Positions 9,235 through 17,160 of a stretch of 64,000 nt of DNA are shown one piece after another; positions within the stretch are counted from its first letter, which is position 1, and each line of letters begins with the position of its first letter. A model generated the notes under the pieces. The model was not told the DNA's origin. It did not search any database and was given only the letters and a program-made list of their open reading frames with translations. Where the stretch lies: the NCBI RefSeq assembly GCF_004337365.2, contig NZ_CP044016.1:2170001-2234000 (forward strand), written 5' to 3'. The translations under genes and the position numbers were made by a program. This stretch comes from Rhizosphaericola mali. Lineage in GTDB: Bacteria > Bacteroidota > Bacteroidia > Chitinophagales > Chitinophagaceae.

Positions 9235-9297
9235 GCTTTCATAATTGTTTTTAATAATTCCAAACGTATATTTAGCAGAAATTTACAATTGTAAAGT

Positions 9298-9582
9298 ATG
9301 GCTAAAGCTACTAATAAAGCATCAAGTCAAGGCTTTTGGGATTATATAAAAGACAATTGGCTATCTCTTGGAGGGTTATTAATAGGTTTAATTTCACTTT
9401 CATTTTCAGCAGGAATGTGGGTTGAAAATATGAATAATAAACTCGACAGAATGAAATCTGATTCTGATAACCAGCAAAAAATTAGTGATCTTCAAAGAGA
9501 CCTAAAAGAGTGCCAATCGGCAAGTGAAACTTATTCCAAGAAGCAAATTGACTCTATTCTAAACAAATCCACAAAGGAATAG
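9298..9582 (+). CDS. Small membrane-anchored coiled-coil protein, unknown
   Basis: A 94-residue protein with one hydrophobic segment (SLGGLLIGLISLSFSAGMWV, about 23-42). A charged coiled-coil tail follows (NNKLDRMKSDSDNQQKISDLQRDL). It lies between the endolysin and another one-pass coiled-coil protein, 7 bases upstream of the latter. The topology is that of small prophage envelope proteins, possibly an inner-membrane spanin or a lysogenic accessory. No family is recognised. Confidence 0.45.
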   Translation: MAKATNKASSQGFWDYIKDNWLSLGGLLIGLISLSFSAGMWVENMNNKLDRMKSDSDNQQKISDLQRDLKECQSASETYSKKQIDSILNKSTKE

Positions 9583-9589
9583 TAATAAT

Positions 9590-10246
9590 ATGGAAAAGAA
9601 AAAAATTAATATAGCCTTATTGATATTATTGGCATTTATTGCAATGTGTGTATCAATTATAATACTCTCTATTTATAATTATAAACTAAATATCCAAGTA
9701 AATAACAGAGATAAAACAATCCTGTCATATCAAAAAAATAGCAGTAAAGACACCGCTATTAAATATACGGTACTTCATGATAGCGCCACTTTAAATGGTA
9801 AGAATGTTTCAATACAAGATTTAATATCAGTAACAAATTTTTTATACAAACAATCTGATACCTTAGAAGTTTATAAGGAAATAATGAATGACGCTATAAA
9901 AGAATATGGTTTCAAATTTAATTTTATAAATAAAAAGCAATCAGGTTATCTAAGTTTTGTAGAATACTTACATAATGATTGGAAAGATAGTTTAGAATCA
10001 CAGAAAAATTCAAATATTCAATTAAATAAGGACTTTAATAAATTAAATTCTGATTATAGAACATTAGTAGATAGATATAATAATTTAATTAATACATGTA
10101 ATTCAAAATTAATTGAACTTAATAAAGCATCGGATTCTTTTCATATTATTTTAAAATCATATAATCGTTTACTTAAAGAATCTGGGCGAAAATATAAAAT
10201 TGAAACTGATTCCATTAAATCTATACTTTCAATTGAAAAGGAATAA
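9590..10246 (+). CDS. Membrane-anchored coiled-coil protein, unknown
   Basis: A 218-residue Asn/Lys/Ser-rich protein with one N-terminal membrane segment (about 8-32: IALLILLAFIAMCVSIIILS) and an otherwise polar, helical body. The coiled-coil region NIQLNKDFNKLNSDYRTLVD lies near 140-160. Orientation would place the body in the periplasm. It is the last phage gene on this strand before a strong terminator at 10251. It could be an accessory lysis or surface-exclusion protein; function not recognised. Confidence 0.45.
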   Translation: MEKKKINIALLILLAFIAMCVSIIILSIYNYKLNIQVNNRDKTILSYQKNSSKDTAIKYTVLHDSATLNGKNVSIQDLISVTNFLYKQSDTLEVYKEIMNDAIKEYGFKFNFINKKQSGYLSFVEYLHNDWKDSLESQKNSNIQLNKDFNKLNSDYRTLVDRYNNLINTCNSKLIELNKASDSFHIILKSYNRLLKESGRKYKIETDSIKSILSIEKE

Positions 10247-10250
10247 TTTT

Positions 10251-10275
10251 AGCCCCTTAATTGGGGCTTTTTTAT
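10251..10275 (+). terminator. Rho-independent terminator
   Basis: AGCCCC (10251-10256), loop TTAATT, GGGGCT (10263-10268), then a T-rich tail. It follows the stop of the 9590-10246 gene by 4 bases and ends the plus-strand phage block. Confidence 0.8.
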
Positions 10276-10337
10276 TGGGAGTTGTTACCTTTGCGACAAG
10301 TAGTCAATTTCTCATAAACAGTTAGTTTTAGTTTGCG

Positions 10338-10365
10338 GCCCTGATTTCCATCGGGGCTTATTTAT
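10338..10365. terminator. Hairpin between convergent phage genes
   Basis: GCCCTGAT, loop TTCC, ATCGGGGC (10338-10357) gives an 8-bp stem with one G-T wobble, followed on the plus strand by TTATTTATT. It lies next to the stop of the minus-strand integrase (10362). It may act as a second terminator blocking plus-strand read-through into the integrase. Confidence 0.5.
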
Positions 10366-11552
10366 TGAAATTCATTCGCAACCTTTTTAATTCTTTCCAT
10401 TGCCCTTAACTCTTCATTCAATGCATAAATTTTTGTTGTAGAAATTGAATCGTGGGAATCCATCACCTTAGCATCTTGAAGTGATAAGCTAGCGGCAACC
10501 TCATCTGTATTCAATCTTTTTAAATCATAAAAATCAACTTCAACACCAAGTTTTGTTTTTATATGCCTACGCCAATGTTTTGTAATATGTCCATCCGATA
10601 AAGGTTTGACTCCAGGAGAAAAGCGTTGCGATAAAAAATACAATTCTTTATTCGTTGCGTTACCTATATATTCAACCCAATATTTAACAGCAATATCTTT
10701 TATTGGTTTCCATACTTCTTTTGGAGTTTTACCTTTTAATATAACAGCTTTGTAAGTTTGATTTTCAAGATTGATATCTTTTAGTTGTAATCTCCTAAAT
10801 TCAGCGGAACGTCCTCCTGAATGAAAAAAGATATTCATATACAACCAAAAGCGATAATCATATTCTTTCCAATATTTTGAGATTTTTATTCTTTGTTCAT
10901 TTGTTGGAAGTAATCTAGCCTTTTTGATGGTTTTCTTTTTTGCAAGATCTCTAGGGTAATTATAACTCACAACTCCATATTCGCGAAGTTCTTTAAACAA
11001 AATCATTAAATAGGATCGATACACATTATATGTATTGTTTGACCATTTGCGGCTTTGATACAAATAATTCAGAATTATTTTAATGTGAGAAATATCTACA
11101 TCACAAATCTGTAACCTGGCCATTGAAAAATGAACTATAGCTTCTTTTACATATTTAATGACAGATTCTATATCCGTTTTAGTGCGTCCTTCAGCATTAA
11201 TACTATTTTGAGCGAATTCAAGACAATCTATGAATGTATCATATCTATTTATAATACCTTTTGAAGATTGTGGAATTTGATTTGTAATAGGATTGTAACC
11301 AAGCGTTTTGATTTTGTATTCCTCATCCGCTAGAATAGCTTTTGTCAATCGACGTTTTTCAACAACATCAATTGCTTGATTCATACCTTTAATAATAACT
11401 TGCTTAGTTTTCTTCTTTTCTTCTTGTTGTCTGGGATCATGAAAACGGTAAGAGATATACCAAGTTCCAGAATAATCTTTGGTAGTTTTCCAGTCTTTAG
11501 GATGAACAGTAAAATTCGAAACTTTACATCCTGATGGTAATGTTGTTTGCAT
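10362..11552 (-). CDS. int: Prophage tyrosine recombinase (integrase 1)
   Basis: A 396-residue tyrosine recombinase. The N-terminal part (TWYISYRFHDPRQQ) is arm-type DNA-binding-like, the middle is a helical core-binding domain, and the C-terminus is catalytic. Catalytic signatures: HSGGRSAEFRRL (box I Arg), the box II region YDLKRLN with Arg but Tyr in place of the usual first His, then DSHDSISTTKIYAL supplying His and the nucleophilic Tyr. It is the only gene on its strand at the prophage's right end, with its 5' end facing the tRNA-Lys fragment. This is the usual place for a phage int beside attP. It likely catalyses integration and excision of the prophage to its left. Confidence 0.85.
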   Translation of the reverse strand: MQTTLPSGCKVSNFTVHPKDWKTTKDYSGTWYISYRFHDPRQQEEKKKTKQVIIKGMNQAIDVVEKRRLTKAILADEEYKIKTLGYNPITNQIPQSSKGIINRYDTFIDCLEFAQNSINAEGRTKTDIESVIKYVKEAIVHFSMARLQICDVDISHIKIILNYLYQSRKWSNNTYNVYRSYLMILFKELREYGVVSYNYPRDLAKKKTIKKARLLPTNEQRIKISKYWKEYDYRFWLYMNIFFHSGGRSAEFRRLQLKDINLENQTYKAVILKGKTPKEVWKPIKDIAVKYWVEYIGNATNKELYFLSQRFSPGVKPLSDGHITKHWRRHIKTKLGVEVDFYDLKRLNTDEVAASLSLQDAKVMDSHDSISTTKIYALNEELRAMERIKKVANEFQ

Positions 11553-11572
11553 TTTAATTTGAATTAAAACAT

Positions 11573-11602
11573 AACCGTTTTGTTAACGGCTGTGTTAACG
11601 TT
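11573..11602 (-). repeat. 12-bp-period direct repeats upstream of integrase 1
   Basis: Read toward the integrase, CGTTAACA occurs twice with a 12-bp period (11600-11593 and 11588-11581), each holding a GTTAAC palindrome. A weaker third unit (GGTTATG) follows. It lies 29 bases before the ATG. Candidate arm-type or operator sites. Confidence 0.5.
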
Positions 11603-11669
11603 AAAAAAAATGCTGATAATTAATAGAAGAAAAAGGCTGCTAATTTGCTGGTTTACAGCCTTTTAAGTT

Positions 11670-11712
11670 GTGTCCCCGTGGAGGCTCGAACTCCAGACCC
11701 ACTGATTAAGAG
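11670..11712 (-). other. 3' half of tRNA-Lys(CUU): attachment-site fragment
   Basis: On the minus strand this reads from the anticodon loop CTCTTAA (anticodon CTT) through stem TCAGT and variable loop GGGTC. It continues with the T arm (TGGAG, loop TTCGAGC, CTCCA), the acceptor strand CGGGGAC and discriminator A. The 5' half is missing: the expected ACTGA before the loop is replaced by unrelated sequence. That is the signature of an att core left by integration into a tRNA 3' end. Because the missing half would be on the right, the element lying to the right is predicted to be the one that displaced it. Confidence 0.75.
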
Positions 11713-11839
11713 ACCGAAAAATTATAGTTTAAGTCATTTAATATTGTTAAATGTTATTACCTAGAAGCCTTGATGGTATTGGTATGTAGAAAATAATAGT
11801 CTTTTTTTGTAGTTAATTATTTGTGACTTAAAATCCATT

Positions 11840-11863
11840 TTGTGTATCAAATTGTGTATCAAA
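11840..11863 (+). repeat. Two 12-bp direct repeats upstream of integrase 2
   Basis: TTGTGTATCAAA is repeated exactly in tandem (11840-11851, 11852-11863), ending 16 bases before the integrase ATG. It has the same 12-bp period as the repeats before the other two integrases in the window. Possible arm-type binding sites or autoregulatory operators. Confidence 0.6.
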
Positions 11864-11879
11864 TTTTAACTATAGTAAA

Positions 11880-13109
11880 ATGAAAAAAATAGTAGCGTCT
11901 TGCGAAGTATTTTTAGATAAACGTAGGATAAAAAAAGACAATACCTTTCCTGTAAAGTTGAAAGTTACTTTCAATAGAGAACGTAAATACTATAATACCA
12001 ATGTGAATATTTCTGAATATGAATGGAATTGTATTCACCAAAAGAGAACGCCAAATACGCTATTAAGGATCAAACAAAAATTTAAAGAACTAGAAGTAAG
12101 TGCACAAAATTGCATCGATAAAATTGATAGATTTACATTTTTTAATTTTGAAAAAGCATATTTTCCTAAAAGGCCAGATAAACATAATGTTGAATATGCT
12201 TATAGGGAATTTATACAAGAATTAAATGCACAAGAGCGATTTGGATCGGCTAATTTATATGAATGTTCGATCTCTGCCCTTTTAAAATACAAATCAAATT
12301 TGCGCTTTGACGATGTAACTCCACTATTTCTTGAAAAATTTGAAAAATATATAATTAATAAAGGACTTTCGATTACTACGGTCGGTATTTATATCAGACC
12401 ATTAAGAGCTATTATAAATCGAGAAATAAGAAACGAGAACTATTCTCTAAATGATTATCCTTTTACAAAAGGAAAATATACAATACCTACAGGTCGAAAT
12501 ATAAAAAAGGCACTATCAATTGAAACGATAAAACAAATCATTTCGTTTGACACAGAATCAGACAAACTAATGGAATTTTACAAAGATATATGGTTGTTCA
12601 GTTTTTATTGTAATGGTATGAATGTAGCCGACATTTGTCATCTTAAGTACAAAAATATGCAAGGAAATATTTTTGTATTTCAACGACTTAAAACCTTACG
12701 AACCTATAAAAGTAATCCAAAATACATCAAGGTAGCAATAAGTGCGCCTGTTCGACAGATAATAAACAAATGGAGCATTCCAATGGAAAATGAAAATAGT
12801 TATATTTTCCCCTTATTAAATGATAGTTTATCTCCCTTTCAAACAAAAGAAAAAACCCGAATAGTCAGTCATTCTATCAATGCGCAAATGAGAAAAATAG
12901 CTCAAAAAATTGGCTTTAGTGGAGATATAACTACCTATAGTGCACGTCATAGTTATGCAACTATTTTACTTAATCTTGGAGCGCCTATCAAATTAGTATC
13001 TGATAATCTAGGACATAGTACTGTTAGTGTTACGGATAATTACCTAGCTGGATTTACCGATGATTTTATTATAGACTATGCAAATAAAATGGATAATTTA
13101 TTTAAATAA
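11880..13109 (+). CDS. Tyrosine recombinase (integrase 2), Bacteroidetes type
   Basis: A 409-residue recombinase: N-terminal arm-binding domain (FPVKLKVTFNRERKYYNTNV), SAM-like core-binding domain (~95-200), catalytic domain to the end. Box I reads CNGMNVADICHLKY, with Asn where most family members have Arg. Such a missing first Arg is known in Bacteroidetes recombinases such as IntDOT and invertases. Box II is YSARHSYAT, and box III is LGHSTVSVTDNYL with the nucleophilic Tyr. It lies next to the tRNA-Lys fragment and could mobilise the small 11.7-15.2 kb block or act with the larger ICE. Confidence 0.8.
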   Translation: MKKIVASCEVFLDKRRIKKDNTFPVKLKVTFNRERKYYNTNVNISEYEWNCIHQKRTPNTLLRIKQKFKELEVSAQNCIDKIDRFTFFNFEKAYFPKRPDKHNVEYAYREFIQELNAQERFGSANLYECSISALLKYKSNLRFDDVTPLFLEKFEKYIINKGLSITTVGIYIRPLRAIINREIRNENYSLNDYPFTKGKYTIPTGRNIKKALSIETIKQIISFDTESDKLMEFYKDIWLFSFYCNGMNVADICHLKYKNMQGNIFVFQRLKTLRTYKSNPKYIKVAISAPVRQIINKWSIPMENENSYIFPLLNDSLSPFQTKEKTRIVSHSINAQMRKIAQKIGFSGDITTYSARHSYATILLNLGAPIKLVSDNLGHSTVSVTDNYLAGFTDDFIIDYANKMDNLFK

Positions 13110-13150
13110 AATTTAGATATATCTATTATTTCCATAACAAAATATATAAA

Positions 13151-13194
13151 AGAAATGTCCAGTTTATATTATAAAAAACTGGACATTTCTTTTC
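13151..13194 (+). terminator. Rho-independent terminator after integrase 2
   Basis: AGAAATGTCCAGTTT (13151-13165) and its perfect complement AAACTGGACATTTCT (13176-13190) form a 15-bp stem followed by TTT. It is 41 bases downstream of the integrase stop. Perfect symmetry means it could also work on the minus strand. Confidence 0.75.
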
Positions 13195-13360
13195 ATTAAG
13201 TATTGATATCTTTTACGAAAATTAATCAGTACGATTACTTAATAAAGAAAACGTTTTAACAATTTTTATTCAAATCCTAAATATTTTGAATTAATAACCA
13301 TAAAGTACGATTTATATAAATTTCCTACATGCCAATTATTTTATGTAAAAGATTTAAATA

Positions 13361-14212
13361 TTACAATATTTTCAACAACGTCACCAAATCATGAAAATAT
13401 TGTTTTGACCAAATATCCAACACTTTTGGACCTGGAATAAATCGAATAATATCCGACTTTACCATATCCATATTTACCTCATCAATCTGCTGATCTAAAA
13501 GCTCTCGAAATTCATCTTCTGTGATTGTTGATTTACTCCAATCACCACTGTCTTGGGCTCTAAGTAAAAAATGATTTAGGTTTAAAGGCGTACCTCTACG
13601 GATATACCATTCCAAATCATACCAATCACGACCTTTCACATTGTTCTTCCATTTTCGAAATAACAATGCGTGCGTTTTACCGGCAAAAAGATCCTGAATT
13701 TGAAAACATTTTACGTAAAATGAAAATGGTTGCAACAACAACTTTTCTTCCGTTTCAAAACCCAATGGAGGTTGCGTATCAACTTCAATTTTTATTTTGA
13801 CGCCAACTGTATTTCGTAAACCCAATTGGGGTACAACGGTTTCCAATATTAATTCACTCCACAAAGTTTCAGATTTCAAAAAAGCAGATTCAACGTCTGA
13901 TTGCTTTGATTTTATTTTTGTTTTAATTGATACAATCATTCCTTGTGCTTTAAACTCCTCCTCTATCGCTTTCAAATAATTGTCTAAATGAAAGTCTTCA
14001 TCACTGACCAATAGAGAAAAATCCAAATCTTCCGAAAACCTATCTAGTCTATAAAATATGCGAAGTGCCGTACCTCCATAAAAAGCCGCTTTTTCGAAAA
14101 ATCCACCACGATATAAGCCTGCTAAAGCAACCTGCTGCATAATTTCCCGAAGCGCCTGTGTATAGTCGTATTGCGTTTTAGGATGATAACTATCTAGCCA
14201 ATCTTTAATCAT
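13361..14212 (-). CDS. AbiEii-type nucleotidyltransferase toxin
   Basis: A 283-residue protein of the AbiEii/AbiGii nucleotidyltransferase family. The signature is AFYGGTALRIFYRLDRFSEDLDFSLL near residues 43-68: the GG motif followed by the Asp-x-Asp metal-binding pair (EDLDF). Further downstream are KCFQIQDLFAGKTHALLFRKW and GRDWYDLEWY, also typical. In type IV toxin-antitoxin systems this enzyme modifies a tRNA or related target and stops growth, giving abortive infection. Its ATG overlaps the antitoxin stop (ATGA at 14209-14212), so the pair is translationally coupled. Length is normal and all visible motifs are intact. Confidence 0.85.
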   Translation of the reverse strand: MIKDWLDSYHPKTQYDYTQALREIMQQVALAGLYRGGFFEKAAFYGGTALRIFYRLDRFSEDLDFSLLVSDEDFHLDNYLKAIEEEFKAQGMIVSIKTKIKSKQSDVESAFLKSETLWSELILETVVPQLGLRNTVGVKIKIEVDTQPPLGFETEEKLLLQPFSFYVKCFQIQDLFAGKTHALLFRKWKNNVKGRDWYDLEWYIRRGTPLNLNHFLLRAQDSGDWSKSTITEDEFRELLDQQIDEVNMDMVKSDIIRFIPGPKVLDIWSKQYFHDLVTLLKIL

Positions 14213-14823
14213 AGTTTTTCAATTGCTTTAATGGTAAATGATAGCGATTCTTTCTTTGGAGCATCTATAATCCATGATTGCATCATCTCAATATCAAAAG
14301 ATTTCAATTGTTCTTCATCCATTCGCATATTTTCTAATAGAAACTCAGATGCTGCTTGTTCACTTCTAAACAATATACCAGAAGTGGTTATTATTTTATC
14401 AAACAAAGCTTTTTCACTGCAAGCCACCAAAGCGAACTGATCTTCTCTCAATTTTTCTTGCTTTATACCAAAGGAAAAATAAGGCGTTGTAAGATGTTTA
14501 TACTCAAAACGACAAATACGATTATCAAAGACTTTAGATTGCTTTGTTGTCATACTCGTAATACCAAATACTTGTTCTGGAATTATACTATGAAATGATA
14601 AAGCAGATTCAACAGAAATATAACTAGGCCCATATAAAGCATTCGCAATTGTAAAGTTTTCTGGTTGTTGAGCGCTATTCCATATATATACGCCACGTTT
14701 TAAGGGAATTAACTTATCATCTTTAACCAATTCATTAATTTTATCATTTGGACGCTTATAATCTTTCAGTAAACTCATCAATACTTGATGCGAAATGGGT
14801 TGCGATTGAAATGGTAATATCAT
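14209..14823 (-). CDS. AbiEi-type antitoxin / transcriptional regulator
   Basis: Start chosen at the ATG at 14823 (MILPFQSQPISHQVLMSLL); an in-frame ATG further upstream would add a hydrophobic, AT-rich extension inside the operator region. The N-terminal ~65 residues form a winged-helix (LMSLLKDYKRPNDKINELVKDDKLIPLKRGVYIW). Then comes the AbiEi C-terminal antitoxin region (ALYGPSYISVESALSFHSIIPE). These proteins neutralise the nucleotidyltransferase partner and repress their own promoter. The inverted repeats directly upstream fit autoregulation. Gene order (antitoxin first, ATGA overlap) is canonical for AbiE. Confidence 0.85.
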   Translation of the reverse strand: MILPFQSQPISHQVLMSLLKDYKRPNDKINELVKDDKLIPLKRGVYIWNSAQQPENFTIANALYGPSYISVESALSFHSIIPEQVFGITSMTTKQSKVFDNRICRFEYKHLTTPYFSFGIKQEKLREDQFALVACSEKALFDKIITTSGILFRSEQAASEFLLENMRMDEEQLKSFDIEMMQSWIIDAPKKESLSFTIKAIEKL

Positions 14824-14842
14824 TTGTTCTATTGACACAATG

Positions 14843-14916
14843 CAAATGTAAAAATAAAAACACATAATCGGAAACAAACCGATTATCTATATAAATAATC
14901 ACAAATAATCGGTTTG
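14843..14916 (-). promoter_or_regulatory. AbiE promoter with operator-like inverted repeats
   Basis: On the minus strand TACATTTG (14850-14843) fits the -7 consensus TAnnTTTG, 20 bases before the antitoxin ATG. Upstream, CAAACCGATTAT (14875-14886) and ATAATCGGTTTG (14905-14916) are perfect 12-bp inverted copies. A partial third copy, ATAATCGG, lies at 14864-14871. Known AbiEi regulators bind paired inverted repeats over their own promoter, so this is a likely autoregulatory operator. Confidence 0.65.
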
Positions 14917-14951
14917 ACGAATGAACAATGTCACAGCTCAAGTAACATTAA

Positions 14952-15140
14952 CGAACTCATTCTGATAATCATTTAGGCCTTAGTAAAAGTACTATTGAAT
15001 TAAATGTAACATCCATTTCAAATGGAACGTTCGATGGCAATTTTTCTGGAAAGACTTTGATTTCTGGGGATACAGGAGATACATTAACTATCGATCATGG
15101 TAAAATAATTAATTTTCCATGCTTTATTTATGGTAAGTAG
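14952..15140 (+). pseudogene. C-terminal gene remnant, unknown
   Basis: An open frame of 62 codons without any usable start codon, preceded in frame by TAA at 14949, ending at TAG 15138-15140. The translation (STIELNVTSISNGTFDG, then SGKTLISGDTGDTLTIDHG) is Gly/Thr-rich and looks like the end of a real beta-rich protein. It lies between the AbiE locus and the left end of the ICE. It is probably the 3' remainder of a gene cut by element insertion. Not recognised. Confidence 0.35.
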
Positions 15141-15283
15141 CTTTATATTTCCATAGACAATTTTAGACAATGCATCGATTTTTTTTAAAATGAAAGTTAT
15201 AAAAATTGGCCATTCATCGATTTATAAAAAATTAATTTTCAATATATTATAAAATAACATTCAAGTCGCAGCGGGATCACAGC

Positions 15284-15310
15284 ACACGCTAAATTTTAGC
15301 GTGTTTTTGT
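15284..15310 (+). terminator. Rho-independent terminator near ICE left end
   Basis: ACACGCTAAA (15284-15293) and TTTAGCGTGT (15295-15304) form a strong stem followed by TTTTG. The sequence just upstream (TTCAAGTCGCAGCGGGATCA at 15260-15279) looks like a tRNA T-loop plus acceptor 3' strand. This may therefore be a tRNA 3' end with its terminator left at an attachment site. No 5' T-stem partner is present. Confidence 0.6.
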
Positions 15311-15383
15311 ATATAAACCAATTAGAAATCAAGGTTTTACAAGAAAAGCGATAAAATTCGATAAAATCGAATTAAAGCAAAAA

Positions 15384-15416
15384 GGGGACCTATTGGGGGA
15401 CCTAAAAGGGGACCTA
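15384..15416 (+). repeat. Three 12-bp-spaced GGGGACCTA repeats upstream of integrase 3
   Basis: GGGGACCTA starts at 15384, 15396 and 15408, an exact 12-bp period. It lies about 80 bases before the preferred integrase ATG. Candidate arm-type integrase sites or part of the ICE attachment region. Confidence 0.6.
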
Positions 15417-15497
15417 CTTTTACAACATGCATGGAGACAAGTGCTCCATTCTCATAAATTCTTTAGCACAATTGTTCATTTTTTAAACTTGGTAAGC

Positions 15498-16976
15498 ATG
15501 GCCCAAGAACAATTGAGACCACTTTATTATCTGTCCCGTAAAAAAGAAAGAAAGGACGGTAAATACCCTATTTGGGTACGTATCAGGATCAATGGAGAAA
15601 GAAAAGATTTTTCCACAGGACTTTTTGTATTTCCACAGCATTGGAACAATAAATTGAAACTAGTCACGGGAGGAGCCAAAAGTCTTTCTATTCCTGCAAA
15701 TAATGTCTTGTCACAAATAAACCAGGAAATTGGCTATCTGTACATTCTACTTTGTAGTAAAGAAAAATACGTAACTGCCGAAATGGTTGTTAGAGCCTAT
15801 AGGCCGCAGCCTAAAATCAAGGAAGAAAAAGATTTTAAGGAAGATTTAAAGGAATTTGAACTTGAAAAACATATACATGAGTTGACAAAAAAAAGTTCTT
15901 TACATTTCAAGCAATGTAAAAAAGCCGAAATCTATGTTTCCAAATCATCTAGGGAGTATCATTTATCTGTATTAGACAAAGAACAAAACAAAATCAGACA
16001 AGAAATTGAAGAAATAGAAGAACGCTCAAACAGGCATTTCAATTCTGTTCAAAAGGATACTATAACAATACAAGATGCTATAAATGAGTTTTTATTGCAA
16101 TTTTTACGCAAAGTTATGGCAGGTAAGCGCAAATTTTCAACTTATCTAAAATGGTTGGATACAAAGCAAAAACTATTGAATTTCACGACGTACCATTATA
16201 AACGTAATAGTATCACCCTCACTGAAATCAAACTCAAGTTTGGTGAAAAATTATATGACTACCTAACTGTTGTGGCAGCATGTGGCAATAACAATAGTAT
16301 GAAGCACATCAAGAATTTCAAACAAGTACTTGACCGAGCAGTTACGAGTGAATGGATTACTGTCAATCCATTGAAATCTTATAAATGTACTTATAAAGAA
16401 CCTGAACCCGATGCCGTATTTATGGATGACATACAAAAACTCATAAATGCTGACAACTTGAATAGCAGCGAGGAACTAGCGAAAGATGCATTTCTTGTAG
16501 AAACCTTTACTGGTTATGCTTATGCAGAATTGGCGGCACTAAAAACGACCAATCTTATCATAGGAATAGACGGTAAACAATGGCTATCTATTAAAAGAAG
16601 AAAAACTGAACGAACTGAAACAGTTCCAGTCATGAAAATCGTTGCGGATATCATTTGCAAATATGAAAACCATCCGAAACGGGTAAACTATGGTTTTATA
16701 TTCCCCGTCTTTAGTGCCCAATATTATAACAAACTCTTGAAAGCTATTGCTAGTAAGGTCGGTATTGACCATGATTTGCATAGTCATGTTGGCCGTCATA
16801 CATTTGCAACTACAATTTTACTGGAAAATGATGTTCCATTAGCAACGGTAAGTAAAATGCTTGGTCATCATTCAGTACGAATAACAGAACGCTATGCCAA
16901 AGTGAGCAAGAAGAATATAAGTAAACATGTTGAGCGAGTGGAAAGTTTGCTTTATAAATTTCAATTTATCGATTGA
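15498..16976 (+). CDS. ICE tyrosine recombinase (integrase 3)
   Basis: Start placed at ATG 15498 (MAQEQLRPLYYLSRKKERKDG). The frame is open further upstream from a TTG, but that stretch covers the GGGGACCTA repeats and is unlikely to be coding. The protein of ~492 residues has an arm-binding domain (KYPIWVRIRINGERKDFSTG), a long charged coiled linker, a SAM-like domain and a catalytic domain. Box I reads FTGYAYAELAAL, lacking the usual Arg as in CTnDOT-type integrases. HSHVGRHTFATTIL supplies His and Arg, and LGHHSVRITERYAKV the His and nucleophilic Tyr. Probably the integrase of the conjugative element that follows. Confidence 0.85.
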   Translation: MAQEQLRPLYYLSRKKERKDGKYPIWVRIRINGERKDFSTGLFVFPQHWNNKLKLVTGGAKSLSIPANNVLSQINQEIGYLYILLCSKEKYVTAEMVVRAYRPQPKIKEEKDFKEDLKEFELEKHIHELTKKSSLHFKQCKKAEIYVSKSSREYHLSVLDKEQNKIRQEIEEIEERSNRHFNSVQKDTITIQDAINEFLLQFLRKVMAGKRKFSTYLKWLDTKQKLLNFTTYHYKRNSITLTEIKLKFGEKLYDYLTVVAACGNNNSMKHIKNFKQVLDRAVTSEWITVNPLKSYKCTYKEPEPDAVFMDDIQKLINADNLNSSEELAKDAFLVETFTGYAYAELAALKTTNLIIGIDGKQWLSIKRRKTERTETVPVMKIVADIICKYENHPKRVNYGFIFPVFSAQYYNKLLKAIASKVGIDHDLHSHVGRHTFATTILLENDVPLATVSKMLGHHSVRITERYAKVSKKNISKHVERVESLLYKFQFID

Positions 16977-17160
16977 TAGCTATTTTAAAAAGTTGTATCT
17001 ATCTCCTTAACATACACAGCTAAAGTGATAGATGCTACCATATCTTTTACTTGAAAATATTCTCTTATAACGTAAGCAATTCCGTTAGTTTATAAAAAAA
17101 TGGAAATTTTAATTAGATGATATTTGTAATCTTATTTAATAATAGACTTTTCTCTAATAA

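Noticed and set aside
15260-15283. Possible second tRNA 3'-end fragment (T-loop TTCAAGT, CGCAG, CGGGATC, A) at the ICE left end
   Set aside because: No T-stem 5' partner, no recognisable tRNA identity, and its orientation does not fit the element to its right; kept only as a remark on the neighbouring terminator.
15393-15497. Upstream TTG extension of integrase 3
   Set aside because: It would translate the GGGGACCTA repeats; the ATG at 15498 gives the normal start of this family.
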